Assembly (NCBI GenBank): GCA_965178125.1
Contig: OZ237772.1
Coordinates: 496,001-560,000 of the forward strand
Origin: Bilabrum cf. latius
Taxonomy: Eukaryota > Bigyra: Bicosoecida > Bigyra > Bicosoecida
DNA: 64,000 nucleotides
Reading direction: 5' to 3'
Position 1 is the first letter of the stretch; each line of letters opens with the position of its first letter. Below the pieces are notes generated by a model. The model saw nothing but the letters and a program-made list of their open reading frames with translations, ran no database searches and was not told where the DNA came from. This document shows positions 1-10,828 of the stretch, in pieces. Made by a program: the position numbers and the translations under genes.

Positions 1-585
1 GAGCTAGTAGCCTTCGGCTCGGGTGGAAACGACTGCGCTCGCGCGGCGGCAGGCGCCGGAGCTGGCGCCTCTACCTGCGATGGGTTGGAAAAGGATCCGA
101 ATCGTCAAGTGTGACATTGAATCGGTACAGTTATATGCAGCGAAACATGCATGCATGCCGGTGGCTTGAAGTTTCAGCTCGTCGCTCGCCGGTGGTGAAC
201 GGTTCAGAGCGTGAGGCCGCAAGTCGCATCAAAAAGGCGCTATCAATCGACACAGCCTCACCGACTTTGCAGTCTCAATATCATCGTTCGATAAGTTAGA
301 TGCACCGCAACCCATGATTAGCGGTCCTACAGGTTTGGGCTCGAAATGCGCACGCTGATTGGCACCGAAGAACCGCCGGAGCGAACCGAAAAGGGGATCG
401 GCACCGTGACGAACCACAGGCAACGGTGGATGCAAGCACCATGCAAGGCTTTGCCCCCGCATGGTCCAGCGAGAACCTGAGATATTGCTGGTGTAGTAAC
501 AAGTAGGACCGTGCAAGGCGCACCACGTGACTGGAATTGAAAATCGCTGCTCTCAGCGCAAAGCAGCCAACACGCCTGCTTAAAA
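1..585. other. Left edge, mostly unassigned
   Basis: No gene can be supported over most of this stretch. On the minus strand, bases 1-74 are GC-rich and open (an Ala/Pro-rich reading) and follow an acceptor-like 'cgcag' at about 75-79, so they may be part of an exon of a gene continuing left of the window. The rest is lower in GC and has only short ORFs. It forms the 3' flank of the DDX56-type gene, whose stop is at 586-588. Confidence 0.2.
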
Positions 586-3417
586 TCAGAACGGCCTCGC
601 CCCTCTCTTGCCCTTGCCCCCGCGCTTGCCCTTGCCCTTGGCACCGCCCCGGTACATCCCCACGCGATTCGCGCTCTGCCACTGCCTCCTCCCGCTGGCC
701 CCTGCCGCATCCGCAAGCCCTGCCCCCGCCCTCGCCTTGTCGCTCAGGCCCCCGTACCCGACGGCCGCCACTGCCTCATACTGCCGGCCCACCGCCCCGC
801 TTCCGCTCCCCGTCTGCGCCTCTGCCGCGGCCACCTGGCGAGCGTTGTTCGCGAACGACCGCAGCGGATCTGCACCGCCCATCCCCCCCCTGGCCCCCGC
901 CCCAGGGGCCATCTGCCTCCGCCTCTTGCGCTCCCGGCGACTGCCCCCCTGGTCCAGTCCGCCACCCGCCGCCTCCGCCGCGGCCTTGATCGAATCCGGA
1001 ATCAAATAGTCCGGCAGCTTGCCCAGGTGCGCCCGCACGGCAGCCCCCGCCCCCCTGGCTCCCTGCCTCAGTTTCTGCGCGAGGGCCTCCTTGTCCCTCG
1101 GGTTGGCCTCGAAGTGCGCCTGCAGCCTGGCCGAGTTGAGCATCTCCCTCCGGAGATCTTCCGCGCGGGCATGCCGCACCTTGGTCCTTGTTATGCTCTG
1201 CAGCACGTCGTCCACTCTGTACCTGAAGCCCTCCACCTCTCTCGCGTCGAAGGGCAGGGGCGCGGGCTGGGGCCCACCGTCCTCCCCCGGTGCCTGCGAG
1301 GCCCTCAGCTCCTCCAGCAGCGACTGCTCCGCCTTGTTCAGCGTTGTGACGAGTGAGACGGCGGCTCCGCTGGCTCCCCCGCGAGCCACCCTCCCGATCC
1401 TGTGCCTGTATGCCCGCGCGTCGGCCGGCATGTCCACGTTCACGACAGTGCCCACCCCCCTAAGGTCGATTCCACGGGCAATGCCGTATTCCGCGTCGGT
1501 GCCTGGACCCCTGCCCCCGCTGCTCTTGCCGTTGCCCCTGCTCCTGCTTGGCCCGAATCGCTCTTTCTTCTCCTCGTCCTCCTCTAACTCAGCGCGGGGC
1601 CTCTTGCGGCCAGCCGATGCCTTGGGAGCCCCGGACTTGCCGCCCCCCTCCCCCTCCCCCTCCCCCTCCTCATCGTCATCGTCATCCTCATCATCGTCGT
1701 CATCATCCTCCTCATCGTCATCGCCAGCATCCTCCTCATCGTCGTCTCCCTCGCTTCCACTCTGTTCCCCCCCATCGCCTTTCGCGCCGACAGCCTCCTC
1801 CTACTCCTCCTCTTCGTCGCTTTCACTTTCACCTTCACTTTCACTTTCGCTATCACTTTCACTTTCGCTATCACTTTCGCTGTCGCTGTCCTCCTCTGCC
1901 CCTCCCAGCGCCCCATCGGTGGCCACAAGGTAATCGAACATGCCCCGCTCAAACTCGCGGAGCACACGAAGCCTAGAGTTGGCAGGAAGTTCGCCGTGGA
2001 CAGCGGCGCACGGCACACCAAAGGCCTCCAGTAGCAGCCGCACCCTGTAGCACTCGTCAGTGTCTTTCACGAACAAAATCGCCCTCCCGCTGATGAGCCG
2101 CAGCTTGATCAGCGAGAACAGAAGCAGCGGCTTGTCCCCCGGCCGCACCTCGATCGCGTACTGCGCCAGCTTCCCGTCAGTGGGCGCGTCCTCCAGCCTC
2201 AGGACCGCGGGCGCAGTCAGCACGAGCTTCCTGAGAGCGTCCAGCTCCGTGGTCATTGTGGCAGACACGAGCATCCTCTGGCACCCCCGAGGGACCCACT
2301 CGGCCAGCCGAGCCATGGCCCCACCGTGCCCGAACGACAGGACCGCGTCAGCCTCGTCCACCACCAGCACCTGCAAGTGCCGCAGGCAACCGACCAGCGA
2401 AGCAGCGGCCTCTGCCCCGCTGGGCAAAGCCGCCGCCGCATCGGCTCTATCCTTCGCCTCCTGCTCAGCGTCCTCGTCGCCCGCCTTGAGCCGGGCCCTG
2501 AGGGCGGCCTTCTGCGCCCGCCTGGCCTCCTTGCCCTTGGCTGCGTCCAGCGCGCGCTTGCCCCGGTGAGTGAAGGCGTCGGGTCCCACCTGCAGCATCT
2601 TGCCCTTGGTCCTGCGCTGACGAGTGCGCTTGGCGTGCCTCTCGGCAGCCCGCACCAGCCGGCCCGGAGTGGCCACGATCACGTCGGGGCACTCGTCCAG
2701 CAGGTCCATCTCCTCGGATGGGGTCTGCGAGCCGTCCAGGGCCGCGATTCTGAGCACGTCCTGGCAGTAGTGCGCCAGTCGGGCGAGGGCCGCTCTGGTC
2801 TGGGCCACCAGCTCCCGTGTGGGGGCGAGGACGGCAGCGAGGATGCGGCGGGTGGGGGCGGCGCCCAATGTGCCGGCGCCGGAGGAGGAGGAGGAGGAGG
2901 AGGACGCAGCCGTACTGGAAGCCGCGGATGAAGAAGATGATGCCAGCTCGCCGCCGGCTCCTGCTGCGGCCGCTGCGTCTGCCTTTGCCTGCAATACCCG
3001 CTAGAGAAGGGGCAGCCCGAACGCTGCGGTTTTGCCGCTGCCTGTGCTCGCCCGTACCACTAGGTCACGCCCACTCAGTGCCAGCGGCACGGCCTACGCC
3101 TATACTAGAGTAGGATGAACCCACCCGATGAACGCCACTGCCTTGGTCAACCGTGAATCCAGTCCTGCAAGTGCGAAAAGCAGCGAGAGTTGCAGTTGGT
3201 GCTTTCAGCGATGAAACAATGCAGTACTTGCGATTGAGGCATTAAGGTGATGCGCATGATACAAATTTAAGAACAAAAGGGAAGATAAGAATGTGATCTC
3301 ACCAAGCTCGAGGGTAGCGAAGGTCTTCTCCTGGTCAAGCAATCGGGTGTTTACGGTCGTTCCCCGGGCAGCCGCATCGGTTGCGCCGACCTAATCTCCA
3401 GTTTTCACAAGGGACAT
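586..3417 (-). CDS. DDX56: DDX56/DBP9-type DEAD-box RNA helicase
   Basis: ATP-dependent RNA helicase of the DBP9/DDX56 family, which acts in the nucleolus in 60S ribosome assembly. Model: exon 1 3417-3303, GT-AG intron 3302-3165, exon 2 3164-586, TGA stop, 897 aa. Visible motifs in order: LGLD and PTLVQ (Q motif, Gln about residue 60), ASTGSGKT (Walker A), APTREL, VDEAD, SAT, and AYRHRIGR (motif VI). A long Ser/Asp/Glu-rich insertion separates the helicase C core from a [11 protein letters not shown]-type motif, as in DBP9. The C-terminus is Gly/Arg/Lys-rich and ends in ARPF. In-frame TAG codons lie at 3391, 3100, 3094, 3001 and 1801. The one at 3100 encodes the Q-motif glutamine that contacts adenine. 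The family call is secure from the acidic insertion position and the motif set. Confidence 0.9.
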
Positions 3418-3584
3418 TGAAACGCAATTTCAGAGAATTAAGCTATTTTGCCGAGCCTCGAAAGAAACAGGCGCAAATAAGAGGTAACCGCGCAGCTGAA
3501 ACTGTGTTCGCTGCACTCGTCACATGCAAACAGCAACAGTCGAGCGAGCAAGACCTAATTGCCTGGCTCTACCCGCCTGGCTGA

Positions 3585-4472
3585 TCATGCCGCGTCACTA
3601 CCTTCTCTCGATATTACTTCCCTTCTCCAATCCTCCAGTCCGATCGCGTTCACCTGCCCAGCGAGCGCCTGCCCCGCCCCTCCAGCCAGCGCCTCGGCCA
3701 CCCCGGCCCCCCCCTCCCCGATGTGGGGCAGCCACGGAGGCATCTCGCGAACCATGCCACCGGCGGGGCCTCCTCCCTTCCGCACCCCCTCCCGCAGGCC
3801 CAGTGCCAGCGTTGCGTGCAGGTCGCCCCCGTGGGCCTTAGTTCTCAGCTGCTCCCCGCCTGCATCGCATTGCGCTGGGCTGCCCTCGGGGCATCGTCCC
3901 AAGGGGAGATCGCCTGCCCATGCGCTGAACGGGGGCACGCCTGGTGTGAAGTCGTGCACCGTCACGTTCTCCCACCCCATGAATGTGCCGAAGGGGGTCA
4001 CCTTGCGATTCAGGCGCACCGGTGTCTGGAGGGTGCGGTCGATCTCGAGCGAGACAGAGCCCATCACGATCGGGCCCAGGTCTTCGTGCCACGTGTGCCT
4101 CTGAATCTTGCCATCGTTCAGTGTTTCGACAGCATCGCTATGGGCGCTGCCCTCAGGGTTGACGACCATGGAGAAGGGCAGACTGGCTCGCTCAGCAGCA
4201 ATCTAGCAGGAAAAGGCACACTTCTTCGGTGACTCCAGGTGAAAAGCTGTCGCCGCACCGTCCTGCTCGTATTTATAAACACTAATTCCCTTGCTAGACC
4301 AATATGCCACAGTCTCCGGGCTCCAATACATTGAAATGTTTGCGTGGGCCTGCAGCGTGGGAGCTCCCGCAGTCATGCGAACATTTGCCGTAAACATCTC
4401 GGGCGGCTGCCATGCAAAACAATGGCAGAGAGACATAATTGCTACTACTATCGCTAACACATGCGGTTGCAT
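3585..4472 (-). CDS. Secreted orphan protein A
   Basis: 295-residue protein that starts at ATG 4472 with a clear signal peptide (MQPHVLAIVVAIMSLCHCFA) and ends at TGA. One in-frame TAG lies at 4203-4205, right after a KKCAFSC segment. The centre carries HEDLGPIVM, TPFG and GWENVTVHDF blocks, which recur almost unchanged in the protein encoded at 9632-10360, so the two are paralogues in one window. The C-terminal third is Gly/Ala-rich and not shared. I do not recognise the family. Extracellular or vacuolar location is inferred from the signal peptide and the NVT sequon. The start lies 143 bp from that of the divergent TSP1-domain gene. Confidence 0.75.
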
Positions 4473-4615
4473 TGGACACTGCGCGGCTTAATGTGAAAAA
4501 TGCAACTTGGTGCATTATAACGTGTTGGTTGTAAATCGAATCCGATTTAGCACGGCCGGCGCTCCCATCCTTGCAAGTGCCCATCTGTGCTGTCGCAGTC
4601 AGTTGGCATGAAATA
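4473..4615. promoter_or_regulatory. Divergent promoter region
   Basis: This 143-bp AT-rich spacer lies between the starts of two divergently transcribed genes for secreted proteins. No defined element can be assigned by eye. The short spacing suggests a shared bidirectional promoter (inference). Confidence 0.4.
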
Positions 4616-7600
4616 ATGAAAATATTTCTCGTTGTAGCCACCTTAGCTTCGATCGCGTATCGAGCATATGGAACGGAAGGGATTGCCTCTGGTCGACCGG
4701 TTTCGCTGCACGCACCCCTCCCACCGACAGAGGTAACGGAGCCTGGAACAGTATCCCAGGAGAAACCAAGTAGGTACAATCGAGCGCTCCGAGCATCTAG
4801 CATTGCTCGGAATGCCGTGCCAGTGCCATCTCAGGTGCTGCATCACACGGACCCTAAACGGCAGCTCCTCCTAAGGCCCGATGCTTTCTTCAACGGCGGC
4901 TCGAAACCCTACGGCGCCGTCAGGCTCGAAATTCGAGAGCAGGCAGCGCCAGGCGCAAACTTCTCGTACGTTTCCGGAACCGATGCATCAGCGCTGGGGC
5001 CGAATGTGACGGACCGATTCAACGCACCGGTTCGAGCCAGCCCGTTCGTGCACCTGGACCGGAACAGCTCACTGCTGAGCGCACAGCCTAGCGGTGCAGT
5101 AGCTCTCGTAATCGATCCATCGAATACCACGGCCCCAGTGAACGGCACGACCCGAGGGCCCGCCTCGCTGCAGCCCGTCCCCACCCTGGGGGTCACGTAC
5201 GAGCTGCGGCTCATCGTGAGCGACTCCATGGGGGTGGAGAGCTCGCTGTCACTGTCTTTCGAGGTGATCCGAGACTGTCACATGGAAGATTGGGGTAACT
5301 GGACGGAGTGCACCGAGGTGTGTGGGGGGGGCATACAGAATCGATCCAGAGAGGTTGGCCTGCCCGCCATCGGGAGCCGCGCCGCGCAATGCGGAACCAC
5401 CTTCGAGTCGCGGTCCTGCGCGGGCGACGCGTGCGACTCTGGCGCCTTTGTGTCTCAGTCCGTCACCCTCGCTGGTCTCTCGAAGGAGCAGCTGCTGGCC
5501 CCCGGTGACCCCAGTGTCAGGGCGAGACTCCGGGTCGCCCAGGCCTCGTTGATGCCGCTGCTGCCTGGCGGAGAGCCGTACCCTCCCGAGCTCGTGCGGC
5601 TGTAGTCTATCGATGGAGTGGCCCACATCGACGATCCCATCGATGCGGTGAGGCGGGAGGTCCTGCAGTATGCTGCCTGGCTCGTCCAGTCGGCGGGGCA
5701 GCAGGCAGGTGGTGCCGGGGCATCTGAATCGCCCGACAGCTGTGCCGGGAATGCAACACAGTGCAATGCAACCTCCACCCGCCGCCGCCTGGATTCAACC
5801 GATATGCCAGACACAATTCCTGCAACTGCCGCCCAGCACGCGGCTCGCCGTGAGCTTGCACTGCTGCAGGCTGTTGCGGCGCAAGGCCCAGGAGCTGCAT
5901 TTGCAGTCAGCGAGGGTCACCACGTGAACAGCGAGGGTCACCACGTGAACAGCGAGGGTCACCACGTGAACACGCGGGCGAGGAGTCTGGGACTCGCGGT
6001 GGGCCCGGGCCTGCAGCGACTCGCTGACGGATTTGCCGCGCCCCTGAGCAGCTCATTGGGCCAGGGTGGGGCGCTTGCCACAGGGCAACAGCAGCTGCAG
6101 TAGGTGCAGAAGAGCTGGGCTGCACTCGTGGCCAACATGCGAATGAGCGGCACTGGAAGCGGCACGAACCACGCTGGCGAGGAGACAGCAGAGAGCGCAA
6201 GCTCCGGTGTGATGCGACACCTCCGGCTGCATGCCCTCAGGTTGCTGCAGGCGGGACACCAACAACAACAACAACAACAACAACAACAGGAGGAGGACAT
6301 GTGGCTGGAACCCGCGCATCCCGGGGCACGCAGTACGCCAGGGGAAACAGACGGCAGCGAGGCGCCTGCGGCAGATGCCAGCGCAGCGCACAGCGCGCGA
6401 CAGGCAAAGAATCTGCAAGACCCACCAGGCGGTAGTCGCGAGCGGCGAGGAAGAAATAGAGGAAGAGGAAGAGGCCGTCGGCTGCAGTCATTGTCGTCCA
6501 CTGCTAGCTCATCCTCGTCCTTGTCTTCGTCCCCATCTCTCCCCATCACGCTGCGAATGCTGCTGCCCCCCTCCCTGGGCCTCGACGAGTACTCCGCCGC
6601 TCGCTCCCTGGTGGGGGCCTGGGCCACCCCGGGGGTAGGCCTGGCCCCCGCCCTGAGGGCCTTGGGCTTGGTGCAGGCGGGGGCGACGCTCCTGCGATTG
6701 GACGTCACCTCGGCGGAGCAGAGGGCAGGGAACAGGAACATGAGGCCCATCGCGCTGCACGGCATTGCAGTGGTCCCACCCGCTGCGGCGGGGACCTCCT
6801 TGACCGGGGAACAAGGGACCCTGCTGGCTCTGGGGGGCTATGACCAGGACTCTCAGGACGTGCCGTCTGCCGTGCTGCTGCAGACACCGCGGGCCACCGC
6901 GGGCCGCACCTCCCAGCTGGCCCAGGTGTTTTCCCAATTCGGCTACCCCCCTGTAGGGGGCATCGATGTATCGGGTCTGTCGGTGATCGCGGCCAGCGCG
7001 AGGGCACTCAACACCACCACGCTGTCCTTCCGCAGCGACGGGGATGTCTCTGCCACGGGTGCTCTTTTGCCCGAGCAGGACGGAGCCACGGCTCCCAGGG
7101 TGCAGGTGGACCCACTCGAGGCCGTCCTGGTGACTGGCAGCGGCGGGCGGGTCCTTTTCCAGCCACCAGCGGGGAGGGGCTCGCCCCCAGCGGCGTACGG
7201 AAGGCTGGTGTACTCGCTGGTGGATAGGCTAGGAGCCGCCTCGGAGCCGGGGATCGTGTGGCTGGTGCCCCCGCACCGGCGACTCCTCTCGAGCTTCTTC
7301 CGAGATGGGACGGGCGGATGGACCGTGTCGGGGAACGGGCAGCGGGCCGGTGCAGACGCGGTGTCGCACCACTAGCTGCGGCTGGGCGAGGGCATGGAGG
7401 CGTACATTGTGGGGCAGGAGAGGTCGGTGAGTCCAGTGGGGGAGGGCGGGCAGGACGCTGATCTGTGGTACTTTGAAGCGCCTTCATCTGCGCTGGAGGT
7501 GCTGCGAGCCTTGCCATCGGGGATGCGGTCTGCGAGTGCGTCAGGACTGCTCGCAAGGAGTCAGGGTTTGGATGAGGAGAGCTCTGCCTTGGCCGAGTCC

Positions 7601-8251
7601 GAGGCTTTGATCGCGAGTGGGGGGGCGTGGAGGGGGAACTAGGGGGCCGCATACGGGGGTACCATCCGGTTCCTGCTGCATGGTCTGGAGGGAGACTTCT
7701 GGTCCATCCAGGAGGGCGGGGACATGGCGGGAGGGGGAGGAGGGGCGCACAGTGATAGGTCACCTCTCGTCCGGCTCGTGTGCCAGTCCTGTGGGGCCAA
7801 TCGAGGCGTGGAGCTGGGGTACTTTGCGGGTGCCAGCGAGGTGCAGGGAGTAGGGGAGGCCAGCCCCGCCCGATTTGAGGTTCCGCTTGTGGAGGGTGTG
7901 TGGCTGCGGCGCCCCCGCGGACAGCTGGCCGAGACCAGGGGCCGGTCGGCGTGGGAGCCCGTGGGCGCCTGCGACCTGGTGGAGGTGCTGAGCGACCTGT
8001 CCAGCGTGTCTATCCTGGGGGACCTGCTGGAGGGTCACGAGGCGGTGGCGCTGGATGGGGTGGAGGTGGCGGGGAGGGGGGCACCGGGGGGGGTGGAGGT
8101 GGTGGCGAGGGGGGCACCGGGGGGCGCGGGCGGTGGTGCTGCCGCTGGTGGGGGTGGGGGTGGCGGTGGGGAGGGAGGTGTGATGAGTGAGGAGGAAGCG
8201 AGGCGGCTGCGATCCATCGTGCCCCGTCGGTGCGCGGGAAGCGTATACTGA
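4616..8251 (+). CDS. Large secreted protein with a thrombospondin type 1 domain
   Basis: 1,211-residue protein, single exon, with signal peptide MKIFLVVATLASIAYRAYG. The start at 4616 is chosen because the signal peptide begins there. In-frame TAG at 5603, 6101, 7373 and 7640; TGA stop at 8249. Residues 90-218 look like an extracellular beta-sandwich (ending LRLIVSDSMG, as in cadherin/REJ-like repeats). Residues 220-273 form a TSP1 domain (WGNWTECTEVCGGG, then two later Cys pairs). Three exact copies of a 21-bp unit encoding SEGHHVN follow (about 5910-5975), then a poly-Gln run written in CAA, Ser-rich linkers and a Gly-rich tail. Several N-glycosylation sequons are present. I infer an adhesive or matrix role. 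No membrane anchor is obvious. Confidence 0.75.
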
Positions 8252-8396
8252 CTGTAGGAAGGCGCACTTCGGGCGTTCGCAGGTGCAGTTAGATGTACAG
8301 CATGAGGCCTGTTCCGGCTTGCCCATGGGCTGCGGTTCGATCTGATTGCAGGTGCAATTTAGAACATATAATTTGCATGTGCCTAATGGTTCTTTT

Positions 8397-9107
8397 TCAT
8401 GTCCCGAACCCAGCTCCGGCCCTGCCCAGTCCCGTCCCTGCCCCCTCTTGATCCCCGCCCCCCAGGACGAGCTCCCTGAGGCTGCCCGCCCCACCTGCGA
8501 ATGGGTCCGTGACCAGATCCAGCTCGTGGGCCTATCCCCCCGCCGATGCACCTGCACCAGCACCTGCACCTGCACCTGCACCGCCAGTGGCCTGTGTCGC
8601 CGATGCAGAGGCAGATGACGAGGAGGAGGCCGCTCCCGCTCCCGCTCCCGCCCCAGCACCGGCACCGGCACCGGCATCGCCATCGCTCGTTGCGGCAGCA
8701 GTCGATGGTGCGCGCAGCCCAGCAGCGGCCTCGGTCTCAAGTTGAACCAGCCGGTCTGCGGCCTAGCTTGCTTTTTGCTGGTCTCTGTCTCGAATCAATT
8801 CGGCGATCGCTGCTTTGGTGGCAAGCTCCAGCTGTTCTGTCACTGGAGCGAGCTCCTCTTTCAGGTCCCATGCAGGGCGCCTAGGGGCAAGCTTGATGGG
8901 ATCCAAAGCATCCAATTGATCCGGGGCTACTCGTTCCATTGCCTGCAAGGTATGCATTAGTCATGAGAAAGGGGACAAGAAGGCCTCAGCCGCACACAGT
9001 ATAATGGACACCACGATTCATGCAGCCGGGCTTACTTTCTCTGCTAGCCTGGCTTCATCAGACCTTGTCTACGATCTTTCACTTTCGACCAGTTGCTTTG
9101 CAGCCAT
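8397..9107 (-). CDS. CCDC12: CCDC12/Cwf18 spliceosome protein
   Basis: Small spliceosomal protein of the CCDC12/Cwf18 family, associated with the Prp19/NTC-related complex. Exon 1 9107-9036 (24 codons), intron 9035-8943 (GTAAG...GCAG), exon 2 8942-8397, TGA stop, 205 aa. The diagnostic block is in exon 2: LAPRRPAWDLKEEL followed by AIAELIRDR, matching the family signature LAPRKPDWDLKRD...AIAELIRER. TAG codons occur in exon 1 (9069), after the signature (8763), and after a Gly-Ala repeat. The Ala/Gly-rich C-terminal half is an extension beyond the roughly 165-residue human protein. It is convergent with the TSP1-domain gene. Confidence 0.88.
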
Positions 9108-9631
9108 AGATGGCAAAGCTATGCTACTGTGAGACCTGGTGCCATCCATGCCTGGCTGCTCACTGGTCTAGTCACTCTACTCTTTCTGAACCCCCTCACT
9201 GGAGCCCTAGACCTACGATGGCGTGTAGTTCTTAAATACGACCCGGCGTTTCTTCGTTGCACTCATCGCCACCCACCTGTAAATGCCAAAAGAAGCCCGA
9301 TCTGTTTCTATTCCGGACGTTATTTCAACTGCACGTTATAAAAACCCAGTCAGGAAACCACACCTGCTTTCGGCCTCAGTAATTACCCCGGGTAAAAGCC
9401 ACAAACCATGTACTCGTGAGGAATGAATGAAAGTAATACTTGGTACCACGTGACCGAATCATGTGGCTAAATAACACCGTACATGTCTAGGGCGGCACGA
9501 TCACCACATCCAGGATCTTACCCTTCCCATCCCTTGGTTCTAGTCGTATTATGATCCAAAATGAATCCATAGAACTGTCTTGAGAATCTTTTAAGTCATT
9601 TGGACGATTATTCGTGTTTCCATTTCGCAGT
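9108..9631. promoter_or_regulatory. Divergent intergenic region
   Basis: 524 bp of AT-richer sequence between the starts of CCDC12 (minus) and the secreted orphan B (plus). It contains no ORF with coding character. It presumably holds both promoters, but no element can be named from the sequence. Confidence 0.35.
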
Positions 9632-10360
9632 ATGGTCGCTGTGCTGAGCTCCGCTGCTGCCATTGCAGCAAGCGTGCCTACGTTCCCACCGTCTTTCACG
9701 GCGCAAGAATTCATTCGAGTGCAGCAGACAGGCCAGCCGCTGCAGGAGGGCAACTAGACCAGCTACTGGTCGCAGGGCGCCGTGAAGAACGCCACGACCT
9801 ACACGGGCACCCGCGGCACCACGGTGTACCTTTTCGACGAGGAGGGCTCCTTCGGCCACGGAAACGTATACGTTGCCTTTGCAGACCGTTGCCAGTACTA
9901 CTGCGGCAATGGAATGCTTCAGGAGGACCTCGCAGACACGCTGGAGGCCCCCGAGTACCTGCACAATGCCAAGTTCACCGGGTCTGGCACATTTGACGGC
10001 ATCAAGGTCAACAACTATGCTTGGAACGAGGACCTCGGCCCCATCGTGATGAACTCGCTCACTCTGGCAGTGAGACCCGACACTGTAGCACCCGTGCACC
10101 AGACCCGCAAGCTGACCCCGTTCGGAAACTTCATCGGCTGGGAGAACGTGACTTGGAACTCGTTCGTGCCAGGCGAGCCCCCGGCCAGCGCCTGGAACAT
10201 CCCCAACAAGGAGTACTGCGAGCGAGGTAGCGAGGCCCAGTGCCAGCAATTCGAGACCAAGACTGTGCGCGTGGAGGGGCAGGAGGTGCGTGTCCCGCAC
10301 AGCCCCCGGCAGGTGCTGCTCAACCTCGAGGCCAGGTGGGAGCAGAACGGGTCCCTGTGA
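9632..10360 (+). CDS. Secreted orphan protein B (paralogue of A)
   Basis: 242-residue protein with an N-terminal signal peptide (MVAVLSSAAAIAASVPTF), one TAG at 9755-9757 (EGN-Q-TSYW), and a TGA stop followed immediately by a second TGA. The blocks NEDLGPIVM, RKLTPFGNFIGWENVTW and PASAW match those of the gene at 3585-4472, so the two share a domain of about 70 residues; the N-terminal parts differ. Cysteines near RCQYYCGN and EYCERG suggest disulphides. It could start slightly upstream if a 5' exon exists ('cgcag' precedes the ATG). Function unknown; secretion inferred. Confidence 0.75.
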
Positions 10361-10779
10361 TGAGTGTGGTTGCCGCATTCGTCCCAGATCAGTTGGAGAA
10401 CCCGATGGACCAGATGGCAGTGAGAGCTTTGACTGGCCCGGCCTGGCCTGGCCCCGGCGTCAAGCCCGGGCCATGCCAGCTTCTGGACTTTTGCCAGGAC
10501 TGACTGACCGACTGACTGACTGACTGAGGTGCATCCGTTATGGATGTGGTTCCAGCAGATTACACGTTTCGATGCAAACTGCGATTCAAGTTCCTACTCT
10601 ACCTCCCTGCCTCACTGTGCACCCATGGCCCCCTTGCCCTGCTACCCCTCAGGGTCCCTACCCTGCCTCACTGTGCACCCATGGCCCCCTTGCCCTGCTA
10701 CCCCTCAGGGTCCCTACCCTGCCTCACTGTGCACCCATGGCCCCCTTGCCCTGCTACCCCTCAGGGTCCCTACCCTGCC
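10361..10779. other. 3' flank of RP2 with repeats
   Basis: This stretch holds a GACT tetranucleotide run (about 10498-10527) and most of the 56-bp minisatellite described separately. No gene is supported. The repeat is open in several frames only because it is GC-rich and lacks stops. Confidence 0.5.
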
Positions 10780-10828
10780 TCACTGTGCACCCATGGCCCC
10801 CTTGCCCTGCTACCCCTCAGGGTCCCAA
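10605..10828. repeat. 56-bp minisatellite, four copies
   Basis: Four near-identical tandem units, each containing ctcactgtgcacccatgg. Unit starts lie at 10611, 10667, 10723 and 10779, an exact 56-bp spacing. The RP2 reading frame enters the array from the right and terminates (TGA 10782-10780) inside it, so the rest is probably 3' untranslated. Because 56 is not a multiple of three, a change in copy number would not change the encoded tail once the stop is inside the first unit met. Confidence 0.9.

Noticed and set aside
10605-10828. CRISPR-like array
   Set aside because: Units are contiguous with no unique spacers, and the context is eukaryotic.
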